Shown piece by piece: positions 43,890 through 53,489 of a DNA stretch of 64,000 bases. Within the stretch, counting starts at the first letter, position 1, and each line of letters starts with the position of its first letter. The notes beneath the pieces are model-generated. The model did no database searches and was not told the DNA's origin. It saw nothing but the letters and a program-made list of their open reading frames with translations. Made by a program: the position numbers and the translations under genes. This DNA comes from CAZCVI01 sp964502145 (lineage in GTDB: Bacteria > Acidobacteriota > Aminicenantia > UBA2199), in assembly GCA_964502145.1 (NCBI GenBank), contig CAZCVI010000018.1, positions 1-64,000 of the forward strand. The letters run 5' to 3'.

Positions 43890-46800
43890 ATGACGCATAA
43901 GAAACATAGTCTTCTTCTTCTGGTTTTCCTTTTTTCCGCGTTGTGGTGTTGGGGCAGCGAACCCGCTCCAAGCGATTGGTATCGTTATTTTGATGGTTTT
44001 AAGTATGTCACGAACTACCCTGCCACAATGTATCATGCCGCCAGCCAGAACTGGGCCATTCTTCAAGATAAACGGGGCATCCTTTACTTCGGTAACCAAG
44101 CGGTATTACTTATATTCGACGGTGTCTCCTGGGATTATATCCATATTCCTAACAAAACCATCCGCTCCATGGACCACGACCGCAACGGAACCATTTATAT
44201 CGGCGGCATGAATGAAATAGGCTACCTGGAACCAGATTCAGCGGGATTTTTACAATACATCAGCCTCATGCCCCAACTGGCTGAAAAAGACCGCAATTTT
44301 ACCGATGTATTTCAAACCCATTGCACTTCCCAAGGCGTTTGGTTCAGGACCACCGATAAATTGTTCCGCTGGTATAACGGCAAATTTACAGTCTGGGACA
44401 TGGGCGGCAGTAAAAATAAAATCAAAACCGTTTTCTCTTGGCAGGGGAACTGTTATCTCCAACAAGGCAATTTGGGCATCATGGCATGCAACGGGACGAC
44501 GTTACGACAATTGCCCGGCACTGAACCCTTCTCCCAAGAACGGATTATTATGGCCCTTCCCCGTGATGATCACAAACTGCTGCTGGGAATCCGCGATAAA
44601 GGATTTTATATCTATGACGGTACTACTATCCTGCCCTTTCCTACCGAGGCCGATAACTATTTGCGGGACAATATGCTTTCCTATTGCATCCGGCTTACAA
44701 ATGGTGATTTTGCAGCCGCCACCCTCAAAGGCGGAGTCGTCGTTTTTGATAGCAATGGCCGCTTGAAAACAATATTCACCCACGAAACCTCCGGGCTGGC
44801 CGATGACAATGTAAAATACATTTTGGAAGATTCAAGCGGTAACCTGTGGTTGGGACTGAATAACGGGATCGCCAGAATCGATTACACCTCCCCTGTTTAT
44901 TTCTTCGATCAATCCCGCGGCTTAACCGGCTTGATTCTTTCCCTGGCCCGTCATAAAGAAAGATTGTATGTGGGGTCTACCACTGGTTTACATTATCTTG
45001 AATGCCAAGCTCCTGGTCTTCCCAGCCGGTTCCGTTCCGTACCGGGGATCAATGGGAGCGTGTGGAGTTTGCTGCCATTGGAAGATTCATTGTTAGTCGC
45101 TACAACTGAAGCCGTTGTCCAAGTGTGGGATGACGCTCGCGTCGCTCCAGTGATACGCGATATCCAACCCTATGTTTTATCTGCTTCCACATCTTTTCCC
45201 AATCGTGTCTGGGTGGCTACCGATAACAATGTAATCGCCCTACGATCTGAAAAAAAAAGCTGGACCAAGGAATTTACCTTGGATTGCCAACAAACCGGTA
45301 TTCGCTCCATGGTGGAAGACAACAACGGTGCTTTGTGGCTGGGTACATTGATCGGTGTCTTAAAAGTCGAATGCGGCGGAGCCACGGGAACCCTTCCTCC
45401 GCGTTTACTCCACTACGGGGAAAATCACGGGCTACCCAAGGGCGAAATTCATAGCGCGCAAGTTGCAGGCCACATTGTTTTTGCCACTCCTCTTGGCCTC
45501 TATCGCTTCAATACTACCTCCCATTCCTTTATCCCTGACCTTACCCTGGGAAAAAACTTCTGCGATGGCTCCCGCAATCTCTTCAGATTGGCACAAGATA
45601 GGAACGGACATATCTGGTTTCATTCGGAGTTAGAGAATTTTTTAGCCATGAACTCCACGAGCCACACATTGAAGGTTTACCCCGTTGTTTTTCCCATGGT
45701 TCGCGACAGCCAGGTAAACACTATTTACCCCGACCAAGAAAAAATATGGTTCGGCCTTTCCGATGGTCTGGTATGTTATGATAGTGGGGTGTTCAGAGAT
45801 AAAAATCCTGCATTTTCCGCATTGGTGCGCGAAGTCACCATCAAAGACCGTGATCTTTTTTACGGCGGATTCAAATCCAACCAGTTCGTGCCATCCCATG
45901 TGCCTATTCTGCAATACAAGAACCGGAACCTGCGTTTTGATGTGGCAGCTCCTTTTTTTGTGGGCAGTGGGAAAGTGTTGTTCCGGTATCTGATGCAAGG
46001 TTTTGACGAGTCGTGGTCCTCATGGAGCGATGCCACGTATAAGAGTTATACTAACCTCGATGCTGGGAAGTATACGTTTCGTGTCCAAGCCAAAGATATC
46101 TATGGTGACCTCAGTCGTGAAGACTCATTTTCGTTTAGAATATTACCCCCCTTTTATTTAACGTGGTGGGCTTTTGTTGTTTATGTTATGGTTGCTTTTG
46201 GACTGATTTATCTCCTGGTCAAATGGCGTTCTGCCAAATTGGTAAAAGAAACCCAACGACTCGAACGCGTCGTGGAAGATCGCACCCGCCAGATCAATGA
46301 CGCCAATATCCAATTGCAACATAAGACCGAACTCTTACAAGAACAATCCGAGCAACTCAAAGAGATGGACAATGTCAAATCCCGTTTTTTTGCCAACATC
46401 TCCCATGAGTTTCGTACCCCCCTCAGTTTGATCATGGGACCATTGGATCAAATGCGTGCGCAAACTTCCGATCAAACCACTATCAAACAAATGGACCTCG
46501 CCTACCGTAATGCCCAACGATTGCTGGGGTTGATCAATCAACTCCTGGACTTGGCTAAATTAGAAAGCGGGAAAATGAAATTACAGGCAGAACTACGAGA
46601 CCTGCCTGTATTTTTAAAAGCGCTGCTTGAAGCTTTTCAGTTGATCGCCCAACGACAGCAAGTCGAATTGGTTTTCACTGCTGAAAAAGAATCTATTCCT
46701 ATCTTTTTCGATGTGGAGAAGATGGAAAAAATAATGCTCAATTTATTGTCCAATGCCCTTAAATTTACTGCTCCAGGCGGAAAAATTATTGTTTCTGTCT

Positions 46801-48098
46801 CTTTGCCCATCATAAACCCTTCGTCTGAACCCGCGCCGTATGTAGACATATCCGTTGCCGACACTGGCACTGGCATTCCTTCCGATCAATTGGAACATAT
46901 CTTTGATCGTTTTTACCAGGGCACCACCACCCGGGAACATCGCCAGAAAGGGTCTGGTATTGGATTGTCCCTCACCAAAGAACTCGTGGAACTCCATCAG
47001 GGTGAGATTACCGTGTGCAGCAGCACCGGAGATGAAATGGGCCAGAACAGCGGCAGTGTTTTTTTCGTGCGTTTACCTTTAGGAAACACCCACTTGGTCC
47101 CCACCGAACTGATGCATGTCAACACCGCCGAAAACACCATAGATATAATAAATACCATAAATACAATAAATACACTAGCGGACAGGCCGGAATTTAATCT
47201 GACTGAAGTCTTAACGCGGGCTACTGCAACTCAGTCCCTGTTGGAGATCGGTGATGAACGTTTCGACGACCTGAAGAGCGCGGCCATTGATGAATCGCAA
47301 AACCAGGGTAAAGAATATAAAGATATTATTCTCATCGTCGAGGATAATGATGATCTCCGTTATTATATCCGGTCTTCCCTCGGTTCCGGGTACATTGTCG
47401 AAGAAGCCAAAGATGGACGCGAGGGCATAGAAAAAGCCAAATCCATTGTTCCTGATCTCATTATCAGTGATATCATGATGCCCGAAGTCGATGGTTATGA
47501 ACTGTTGCGGGTCATTAAAAACGATATTACTACCAGTCACATCCCAGTCGTGATGCTGACTGCCAAAACTTCCGAGGCCAGTATTTTGCAGGGTTTGGAA
47601 ATCGGGGCCGACGATTATATAACCAAGCCTTTTAATACCCGTGTCCTGTGTGCGCGGGTCAAGAATCTCATTGAATTGCGCCGCCAATTGCAGCAGAATA
47701 TGAACCGTGAGATGGTGATGCAGCCCTCCCAGATGAAAATTTCCAAAATCGACTCCCAGTTCTTAGCCGATGTGCAGCGTGTGATTGAAAAGAATCTGTC
47801 CGAACCTGATTTTAATGTCGAGGATTTGAGTCGTCGTTTGGATATGAGTCGTACCACCGTGTACCGTAAAATACTTGCTTTATGTGGCGAGACACCAACC
47901 GATTATATTCGTTCTTATCGCCTCAAGCGTGCCGCGCAGTTGTTTAAGACCAATTTTGGCTCTGTGACTGAGGTCGCGTTTGAGGTTGGGTTTACCAGCC
48001 GGGCGTATTTTACCAAGTGCTTTAAAGAAAAATTTCACCGCTTGCCCTCCGAGTTTCCCGCTTCTTTTGATGCCGGGGGCCAGGAACATTTTTCATAA
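43890..48098 (+). CDS. Hybrid two-component sensor/regulator (HTCS type)
   Basis: A 1402-residue one-protein signalling system. A signal peptide (LLLLVFLFSALWCWG) is followed by a periplasmic beta-propeller of Reg_prop repeats (NLWLGLNNGIARI, ALWLGTLIGVLKV), a Y_Y_Y domain (about 670-745), a membrane helix (YLTWWAFVVYVMVAFGLIYL), a HisKA domain with SHEFRTP (about 837), an HATPase domain with N, G1 and G2 boxes (NLLSNALKF, DTGTGIP, GSGIGLSL), a receiver domain with acceptor D in ISDIMMP (about 1193) and a C-terminal AraC helix-turn-helix. It senses an extracellular, probably glycan, ligand and controls transcription. A 9-bp repeat encoding INT lies between the kinase and receiver domains. The target operon is not identifiable here. 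Confidence 0.9.
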   Translation: MTHKKHSLLLLVFLFSALWCWGSEPAPSDWYRYFDGFKYVTNYPATMYHAASQNWAILQDKRGILYFGNQAVLLIFDGVSWDYIHIPNKTIRSMDHDRNGTIYIGGMNEIGYLEPDSAGFLQYISLMPQLAEKDRNFTDVFQTHCTSQGVWFRTTDKLFRWYNGKFTVWDMGGSKNKIKTVFSWQGNCYLQQGNLGIMACNGTTLRQLPGTEPFSQERIIMALPRDDHKLLLGIRDKGFYIYDGTTILPFPTEADNYLRDNMLSYCIRLTNGDFAAATLKGGVVVFDSNGRLKTIFTHETSGLADDNVKYILEDSSGNLWLGLNNGIARIDYTSPVYFFDQSRGLTGLILSLARHKERLYVGSTTGLHYLECQAPGLPSRFRSVPGINGSVWSLLPLEDSLLVATTEAVVQVWDDARVAPVIRDIQPYVLSASTSFPNRVWVATDNNVIALRSEKKSWTKEFTLDCQQTGIRSMVEDNNGALWLGTLIGVLKVECGGATGTLPPRLLHYGENHGLPKGEIHSAQVAGHIVFATPLGLYRFNTTSHSFIPDLTLGKNFCDGSRNLFRLAQDRNGHIWFHSELENFLAMNSTSHTLKVYPVVFPMVRDSQVNTIYPDQEKIWFGLSDGLVCYDSGVFRDKNPAFSALVREVTIKDRDLFYGGFKSNQFVPSHVPILQYKNRNLRFDVAAPFFVGSGKVLFRYLMQGFDESWSSWSDATYKSYTNLDAGKYTFRVQAKDIYGDLSREDSFSFRILPPFYLTWWAFVVYVMVAFGLIYLLVKWRSAKLVKETQRLERVVEDRTRQINDANIQLQHKTELLQEQSEQLKEMDNVKSRFFANISHEFRTPLSLIMGPLDQMRAQTSDQTTIKQMDLAYRNAQRLLGLINQLLDLAKLESGKMKLQAELRDLPVFLKALLEAFQLIAQRQQVELVFTAEKESIPIFFDVEKMEKIMLNLLSNALKFTAPGGKIIVSVSLPIINPSSEPAPYVDISVADTGTGIPSDQLEHIFDRFYQGTTTREHRQKGSGIGLSLTKELVELHQGEITVCSSTGDEMGQNSGSVFFVRLPLGNTHLVPTELMHVNTAENTIDIINTINTINTLADRPEFNLTEVLTRATATQSLLEIGDERFDDLKSAAIDESQNQGKEYKDIILIVEDNDDLRYYIRSSLGSGYIVEEAKDGREGIEKAKSIVPDLIISDIMMPEVDGYELLRVIKNDITTSHIPVVMLTAKTSEASILQGLEIGADDYITKPFNTRVLCARVKNLIELRRQLQQNMNREMVMQPSQMKISKIDSQFLADVQRVIEKNLSEPDFNVEDLSRRLDMSRTTVYRKILALCGETPTDYIRSYRLKRAAQLFKTNFGSVTEVAFEVGFTSRAYFTKCFKEKFHRLPSEFPASFDAGGQEHFS
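47147..47176 (+). repeat. 9-bp in-frame repeat in hybrid sensor linker
   Basis: ATAAATACC, ATAAATACA and ATAAATACA follow one another and encode INT three times, in the linker between the kinase and receiver domains. Being a multiple of three, unit changes would only lengthen or shorten the linker. Confidence 0.65.
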
Positions 48099-48249
48099 TG
48101 TTTTTTTCTTAATATTCTGGTTCTGATCGTTGAATGTGGCGTAAAAAAAAGCTTTTTTTTAATTTGGAACGATATTTATCGCTTTTTGCAACCTCAGTTA
48201 TAATCTCCAATTTATTTTTATGCCATAATAGAGTTTATAAAAGAGTTAA

Positions 48250-48290
48250 ATCCTCCGGCGGACCGGAAGCAAGAAATAGCCGCCGGGGAG
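48250..48290 (+). repeat. Partial GGCCGCC-type leader repeat
   Basis: CTCCGGCGGACCGGAAGC and TAGCCGCCGGGGAGCAAA resemble the GCCGCCGGAGGC element, with two facing arms (CTCCGGCGG against CCGCCGGGG). It lies in the leader of the 194-aa gene, which has its own AAGGGAGG. Confidence 0.45.
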
Positions 48291-48326
48291 CAAATAAAAT
48301 ATATCTTAATTAAGGGAGGTTTAAAC

Positions 48327-48911
48327 ATGATTAACGTAACGATTAAAAACAAGTTAGGAGAACAGTTTGGGCAAAAAGCACTGCATGTCAAGGTGAATGG
48401 CACCTCCGTAGCTGGCAGTCCAATTCTGCCTTTTAATGAAATCACATTTACTCTGTCCGGTACTTTCCCACCCATGGAAGTTGTGGCGTTGGAGGTGGAC
48501 GATGTGCCTTTAAATGCTACCGTATTGTATCCCGCTCCTATATCTCAATCATCTCCAAGTGTTGCCATGGCTTCCTATCCCCTTGGAAAGGCAAGAAAAT
48601 GGGAACTGGTATTTTTAAGCTTGCCTGATAATCTGGGCTTTGCGTCTTTTGGAAAATCGACACCCGAGAATACCAATGTGACCATAGGTGCGGATGAGCC
48701 GGCGAAAAAGATTTCACGGTGGCATTGTATATCTACCGTGGCGTTTAGTTTTGCCATTGGTCTTGGGGTTAGTCCATTTATAAAAGAAGCCTCTCCCGTT
48801 TTATGGGGTGTACTTATCGGCCTGTCCGGTATTGTTGGTGTTATAGCGGGCGTAATTGCCTATAAAGAAAATACCTCGGGCCAGGAGTTCACACCCAAAG
48901 AGGAGATGTAA
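48327..48911 (+). CDS. Hypothetical protein with two C-terminal membrane helices
   Basis: A 194-residue protein, family unknown. Residues 1-125 are beta rich and soluble (VTIKNKLGEQFGQKALHVKV); two hydrophobic helices follow (CISTVAFSFAIGLGVSPFI and VLWGVLIGLSGIVGVIAGVI) and the tail is short and charged. A signal peptide is absent, so the soluble part is probably cytoplasmic and anchored by a helical hairpin. AAGGGAGG lies 7 nt before the ATG. Monocistronic. Confidence 0.65.
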   Translation: MINVTIKNKLGEQFGQKALHVKVNGTSVAGSPILPFNEITFTLSGTFPPMEVVALEVDDVPLNATVLYPAPISQSSPSVAMASYPLGKARKWELVFLSLPDNLGFASFGKSTPENTNVTIGADEPAKKISRWHCISTVAFSFAIGLGVSPFIKEASPVLWGVLIGLSGIVGVIAGVIAYKENTSGQEFTPKEEM

Positions 48912-49020
48912 GTGTAAAGCCGTAAGGTTATTGTAAGCGGAGAGGTTTCTGCATTAATGATTAAGTCCCATTCACCCGGAGAAAAGAATAGGGCTTCATC
49001 ATGTAGTTTAAATCTCTCGT

Positions 49021-49096
49021 CGGGTTTGGCGTCCTTTTGCTCCGCCATTCATTCCGGATCCGGCTGGGAAATGGCAGGATGCGGACGTCAAACCCG
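49021..49096. repeat. Inverted repeat between convergent genes
   Basis: CGGGTTTGGCGTCC (49021-49034) and GGACGTCAAACCCG (49083-49096) pair over 14 bp with one mismatch around a 48-nt loop. It could terminate either neighbour, but no T-run follows. Confidence 0.5.
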
Positions 49097-49109
49097 GCAT
49101 TTACTGCTT

Positions 49110-49946
49110 TTACGTTTGTGAGCGGATTTGCCAGAGTTCTAGGTTATCCAGTACCGTGACAGATGAAAGAGCCTGCAAATATGTGGCCTCAGCAGCCGGT
49201 ATGTCGCTGTAATATGCCAGTCCTTCCGCACTCTCACCGAATATTACCGCATAAAACACGCATGCTCCAATATATGAACCCCGCAATGCCGGGTGTGCTT
49301 TGTCAGCCGCAAACAATATGGTTTCGGGTTTATTTTTCAGCAGTTCATACCACACCCAACCTACCGGGGCAATCTGTAATTCCGTTTCTTTTGCGATGTG
49401 AACCGTCCCCGTATAAATTTTCTCCATGTACTTCCAGTAAGAATAATAAACCATTTCCCCGTTAACCTCGCGGAGCGTAACCCCGTCTTGTAATCCCCAC
49501 ACCATGAAGTATAGTATCCTCGTGGTGGGATTATTCGCGTAGATAATGTTTTTGAACCTGTTGAGCGTGGCGATTTCGATGTGGTACATGTCCGGGAAAG
49601 CCGTGATATCATCTGATTGGAGGATGATATAATCCCATTTTTTCTCTCTGATCTTGTTTAAGACCCCTTGATTTTCGCTGAGCAGTTCAAGCTTGGCACC
49701 GCCTATTGTTTTTTCATCGACAAAAAACTCCTTCCCGGCCACATGGCTCAACTCCCGAAACATACCCGGTAAATCGTTTACATAGGTGAGACTGTTCCCG
49801 ATAAAAAGAATTTTCAAGGCTGTTTCCATATCTTCCGGTGGTGTTGGTGGCTTGGCGATTGGGGTTTGGGAAACAATATTATTGCATCCCGCCAATACAC
49901 TTCCAATGACTATAATAATAAAAATGTTCTGCCAAATTTTCTTCAT
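49110..49946 (-). CDS. SGNH/GDSL-type hydrolase lipoprotein
   Basis: A 278-residue lipoprotein. The lipobox is VLAGC at about residue 21. The SGNH block I is ILFIGNSLTY with the catalytic serine; the block V is ADKAHPALRGSYIGA with D and H. The central block (DYIILQSDD) is also typical. It is expected at the outer or inner membrane as a deacetylase or esterase of glycans. It has a promoter at 49979-50006. The promoter's -10 region runs into a TTA trinucleotide repeat (49968-49983) that could alter leader length. Confidence 0.8.
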   Translation of the reverse strand: MKKIWQNIFIIIVIGSVLAGCNNIVSQTPIAKPPTPPEDMETALKILFIGNSLTYVNDLPGMFRELSHVAGKEFFVDEKTIGGAKLELLSENQGVLNKIREKKWDYIILQSDDITAFPDMYHIEIATLNRFKNIIYANNPTTRILYFMVWGLQDGVTLREVNGEMVYYSYWKYMEKIYTGTVHIAKETELQIAPVGWVWYELLKNKPETILFAADKAHPALRGSYIGACVFYAVIFGESAEGLAYYSDIPAAEATYLQALSSVTVLDNLELWQIRSQT

Positions 49947-49978
49947 TCTTTAACTCCATATTTTTATTTATTATTATT

Positions 49979-50006
49979 ATTATAGCATCATCGCTCCCAT
50001 TGTCAA
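49979..50006 (-). promoter_or_regulatory. Promoter of SGNH lipoprotein gene
   Basis: Minus-strand TTGACA (complement of 50001-50006), 16-bp spacer, TATAAT (complement of 49979-49984), directly abutting a trinucleotide repeat. Confidence 0.6.
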
Positions 50007-50032
50007 GTCAGAGAAATGTGTCTATCAAATAT

Positions 50033-50104
50033 AGTAGACGCGACATCCCTGTCGCATTGATGGGCGGTGAATTAAAATAATGCGCTTGGGATGTCGCGTC
50101 TACT
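50033..50104. repeat. 72-bp palindromic repeat (AGTAGACGCGACATCC)
   Basis: AGTAGACGCGACATCC (50033-50048) and GGATGTCGCGTCTACT (50089-50104) are perfect 16-bp inverted repeats around a 40-bp loop. The size and structure recall a MITE or REP-like hairpin; no flanking target duplication was found by eye. Related pieces are near 192, 3632, 50726 and 54781. Confidence 0.7.
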
Positions 50105-50186
50105 TATTTGGATTCTGAACATAAACTATATTTAATCGTCGAAAAGCGAATAAAAGCATTGCCAAGCCTAATAGTATCATTTTTTC

Positions 50187-50351
50187 CGCCCATCGGTCAT
50201 CCACGACTGAAAATCACTCATCATTGTCCCTTGTTGGACAAAATTGTCCGCCATCGGTCATCCATGACTGAAAATCGCTCAAAATGATACGAATTTGCAC
50301 TGAATTCTATCTAAATCAGTCAACGATGTCCCTCCGAGGGTCATCGTTGAC
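50187..50351. repeat. Direct repeats and hairpin in long intergenic gap
   Basis: Two near-identical copies of a 33-34-bp sequence (CATCGGTCATCCACGACTGA ... ) lie at 50187-50220 and 50249-50281. They are followed at 50319-50351 by a hairpin: GTCAACGATG-T-CCCT, loop CCG, AGGG-T-CATCGTTGAC. A further GAAAATCGGTCATCG occurs near 50373. This gap (49947-51021) holds repeats but no convincing gene; small open frames at 50408-50602 and 50823-51035 lack family features. Confidence 0.6.
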
Positions 50352-51021
50352 CCTTTGAGGAAAAATTTACATGAAAATCGGTCATCGTTTACCCTATTTG
50401 CACTTTTTTGACTCTAATTCAGTCATCACTGACCCTAATTCACTTGCGAATCAGGCTGGAGGGCAAAATTTCCGGAAAATCGGGGAATTTATTTACAAAT
50501 GAGCACACTAATCATTGGTTTTGGTGTAAGGTTTTCCGTAACTGCCGAGATTTGGCTTTTCGCTCAGGCTTAAACCCGTTGATTTTTGCGATTCATGCAT
50601 AAAATATCTCCGCAAATTCAGTTATGGGGATATTTTACTCCATCTAAAAGAAAAAAAAAGGTGTGGTTCCCTAAGCGCTTACATTATTATGTGACTGGGA
50701 GGAGATTGTGAAGGACAGTAGTAGAAGCGGCGTCCCGCCGCTTTAATAAGCGAAAAAATTAAAGAATTCAGCATGATGCACAGGTGTAGTGTAGGAATGC
50801 CGGGAACGCGGGCGTCCCCGCCCTAATCTGGCAGGGTACCAAATAAGGAAAAAGGAACCCCACAATAAATTCCATAGCCTGAGAAATCAAGTGGCCCAAT
50901 TTTTATGTATCTCGTCCAATCAAAAAAAAGCCAAAAGGAATCGCTGGTTGGTGATCTATTGAATTTTCCAGAGCCATTTTCCAAGCATTCCCACATCCCC
51001 TTCCATATTTTTCTTTTTTCC

Positions 51022-51275
51022 TTAATACCAATCAATAACGTGTAAATCCTTGATACGTTTAAATTCTTTCAAATTGTGTGTGACCAGAGTTGCGTGAATA
51101 CATAATGCTGTACCGCCAATTAAAATATCATACGGTCCAATTGGTGTTCCCTTTTTTTCCAGTTGTTCCCGAATACGAGCCGCAGACTCTGCTTCTTTCT
51201 GGCCAAAAGGTTCTGCGCCACATTCCCAAGACCTTTGAAATAATAGATTATCGAATTGGTATCCAGAACGAACAT
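51022..51275 (-). pseudogene. vapC: VapC-type toxin relic with internal deletion
   Basis: Two frames contain both ends of a PIN-domain toxin. From ATG at 51275 the first reads MFVLDTNSIIYYFKGLGNVA, the normal VapC N-terminus with the first aspartate. The second frame supplies the C-terminus: AARIREQLEKKGTPIGPYDI then LIGGTALCIHATLVTHN and EFKRI. About 50 residues of the middle, including the conserved glutamate, are missing at the junction (around 51190-51215) and the frame changes. The start overlaps the antitoxin stop (TAATG). Not functional as read. Confidence 0.75.
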
Positions 51276-51504
51276 TAGAATTCTTCACGTGGCGTATCCG
51301 TGCCTTCGGTTCGTCTTATTTCTTCTGTCGTGGGCAGGTCTTTCCATGCACCTGCTAATTGAATAACCGATTCAGGCCAGCTTTTTTTGATATTTTTTTG
51401 ATGAGATTTTCAATCCATTTGCTTTCCGATAAATGGTAAGACTTCACCACATCACGCATTCTTCTTTCAATTTCGGCATCCAAGAAAATTGTCACCTGAC
51501 CCAT
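51275..51504 (-). pseudogene. Ribbon-helix-helix-type antitoxin relic, frameshifted
   Basis: From ATG 51504 (GGAGG just upstream) it reads MGQVTIFLDAEIERRMRDVV and LSESKWIENLIKKI, a ribbon-helix-helix-like DNA-binding start. In the poly-A tract (seven A, complement of about 51392-51398) the frame shifts; in the other frame WPESVIQLAGAWKDLP then TTEEIRR continues to a stop overlapping the VapC start. One extra A would restore the full antitoxin. This could be a real mutation, phase variation in a homopolymer, or a sequencing error. Confidence 0.7.
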
Positions 51505-51534
51505 AATGACCCTCCTGATTGCATATAATTATAT

Positions 51535-51563
51535 AGTATACGTATTTTGCAGGCAGTTGTCAA
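51535..51563 (-). promoter_or_regulatory. Promoter of the decayed toxin-antitoxin pair
   Basis: Minus-strand TTGACA (complement of 51558-51563), 17-bp spacer, TATACT (complement of 51535-51540). A near-consensus promoter kept in front of broken genes. The gap to 51898 holds only this and the promoter of the next plus-strand gene. Confidence 0.65.
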
Positions 51564-51828
51564 CAAAAATAAAGTCGTGGTAGGATTTTTTCCATGTCTT
51601 CTGGTTGAAACCTTTTTTTTACTGTACCCTTTAGCCTAAAATGGAATCAGGGAAAAATCCTCCATGGTTAGAGGTCTAAATTTTGAACCTCTTTAATCCT
51701 AAAGCCCTCGTTCCCCAAAAAAAATCGCCACACATTTGAAAGTTTTAAGCTGATTTAATAAGAATCCGCTTTGATCTTCATTTTCAAGCTATCCGCTGGT
51801 TAAAAATAATATTTTAAGTGGCGGATTC

Positions 51829-51857
51829 TTGACTTTTATTGGGGAAGGTTGGATAAT
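51829..51857 (+). promoter_or_regulatory. Promoter of AAA-DUF234 gene
   Basis: TTGACT (51829-51834), 17-bp spacer, GATAAT (51852-51857). The leader contains TTTTGAAATCGTTG (51862-51875), the tail motif of the 9-bp-arm hairpin family. Confidence 0.6.
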
Positions 51858-51901
51858 AAAATTTTGAAATCGTTGAAAACCCACAGCAATAGAGGTCGAT
51901 G

Positions 51902-53329
51902 ATGTTTATAGGAAGAACGTATGAGTTGCAACAGCTTCAGGATAAATATAATACCAATAAAAGCGAGCTGGTCGCTATTTATGGGAGACGGCGCATCGGC
52001 AAAAGTAGTCTGGTGGAGAAATTTGCCGAGGATAAGGAATTCTTCTATAAGTTTGAAGGCATTGAAGGGGAAAATACCAAGGGGCAAATGACCACTTTTG
52101 CCAAAATACTGGGCAATTATGTCGATGATTCCTTTCTGGATAAAATTGATTTTGATTCCTGGCACGGGTTATTCCAATACCTGACCGAAAGGTTGGTGGA
52201 TAACAAAAATCGCCAGAAAAAGCTGGTGCTTTTTTTTGATGAAATCCAATGGATGGCCGTTCGTCGAGACAGGATGATCAGTATCATCAAATATTTCTGG
52301 GATAATTTCTGGAAGAATATGAATGTCGTCCTGATTCTTTGTGGTTCCATTGCCTCTTTTATGGTCAAGCGAATCATTCATTCCAAGGCGTTGTATGGCC
52401 GGATCACCCTGGAAATACTTCTGAAAGGACTGTGGCCCGATGAAGCCGCCAAATTTTTTGGAAATAAACGCAGTAACGAAGAGATACTCAAGTATCTATT
52501 GGTTTTGGGTGGGGTGCCCAGGTATCTGGAAGAGATTAATTTGAACCGTTCCTTCAATCAAAATATCAATACCCTCTGCTTTTCCAAAAATGGCTTGTTA
52601 CTCAATGAAATCGATAAGATTTTTTATAGCCAATTCAAAGAGGTGGAAACCTATCTCAAAATCGTTTCGGTTTTAAAGGGAAAGTTGTTAACCTTTAAGG
52701 ATATCGCCGAAAAGACAGCCAAAAAGTCCGGTGGTTCATTGCGTGCTGCCATAGAGTTATTGATAGATGCCGAATTGGTGGATTTTTTTATTTCCTTGGA
52801 CAAAGGTTGGAATTCCAAGTTTAGAAAGTACCGGATAGGCGATGAGTTTCTGGCTTTTTATTTCAAATACATGGAACCCAATACCCGGTTGATTCAGACG
52901 GGCGGTCAAACCCGGTTATTTGAAAAGGTTTCCGCAGAAAGCTTGGACGTATGGTTGGGTTTTGCTTTTGAACGGTTCTGTTTGAAATATTCCACTTATT
53001 TGGCCGGGTTGATGGGGTTTAAAGAGGAGATGTTGTTGGCTGCTCCGTATTTTAAATCCGGGCAAGAGGGGTTCCAGTTGGATTTGGTATATAAACGAAC
53101 CGACAAGGTGATTGTGGCCTGTGAAATAAAATTCTATAATGGACCGATCTCCCCATCCATCATCCCAGAAATGGAAAAGAAATGTGCCGCCATGGAAATC
53201 CCCCGTGGGTTTACTTTGGAAAAGGCATTGATCAGTAAATATGGCCCGGATCAGGCATTGCAGGACACGGGGTATTTTAATTATTATGTGACTGGGGAGG
53301 AGATTGTGAAAGGATGCGCAGCCAGATAA
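51902..53329 (+). CDS. AAA ATPase with DUF234 domain
   Basis: A 475-residue archaeal-type ATP-binding protein. MFIGRTYELQQLQDKY is the typical opening, Walker A is GRRRIGKSSL (about residues 28-37), Walker B is LVLFFDEIQWM (about 101-111), and CGSIASFMV is the sensor region. The C-terminal DUF234 part (GFAFERFCLKY, LDLVYKRTDKVIVACEIKFY) has a nuclease-like D-x-E-x-K pattern. Function unknown; often mobile. Start: the second ATG (51902) has AGAGG at 51891-51895 with 6-nt spacing, better than ATG 51899. Confidence 0.85.
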   Translation: MFIGRTYELQQLQDKYNTNKSELVAIYGRRRIGKSSLVEKFAEDKEFFYKFEGIEGENTKGQMTTFAKILGNYVDDSFLDKIDFDSWHGLFQYLTERLVDNKNRQKKLVLFFDEIQWMAVRRDRMISIIKYFWDNFWKNMNVVLILCGSIASFMVKRIIHSKALYGRITLEILLKGLWPDEAAKFFGNKRSNEEILKYLLVLGGVPRYLEEINLNRSFNQNINTLCFSKNGLLLNEIDKIFYSQFKEVETYLKIVSVLKGKLLTFKDIAEKTAKKSGGSLRAAIELLIDAELVDFFISLDKGWNSKFRKYRIGDEFLAFYFKYMEPNTRLIQTGGQTRLFEKVSAESLDVWLGFAFERFCLKYSTYLAGLMGFKEEMLLAAPYFKSGQEGFQLDLVYKRTDKVIVACEIKFYNGPISPSIIPEMEKKCAAMEIPRGFTLEKALISKYGPDQALQDTGYFNYYVTGEEIVKGCAAR

Positions 53330-53489
53330 ATTTGGCGGTTTTGCATTCTATGTTTTCCTCAAATACTATCCGATTTTCGCATTATTCCCCTTTTGCTGCG
53401 CACCAAATCAAACCACACTATTTTTTAATTTAGATTGAGGTATAACCTTTTTATGTACCAAACATTTCTTATTTGTTTATGACATTGCT

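Noticed and set aside
50187..50281. Spaced repeats that could be a CRISPR array
   Set aside because: Only two copies, imperfect, with a hairpin-forming spacer and no cas gene nearby.
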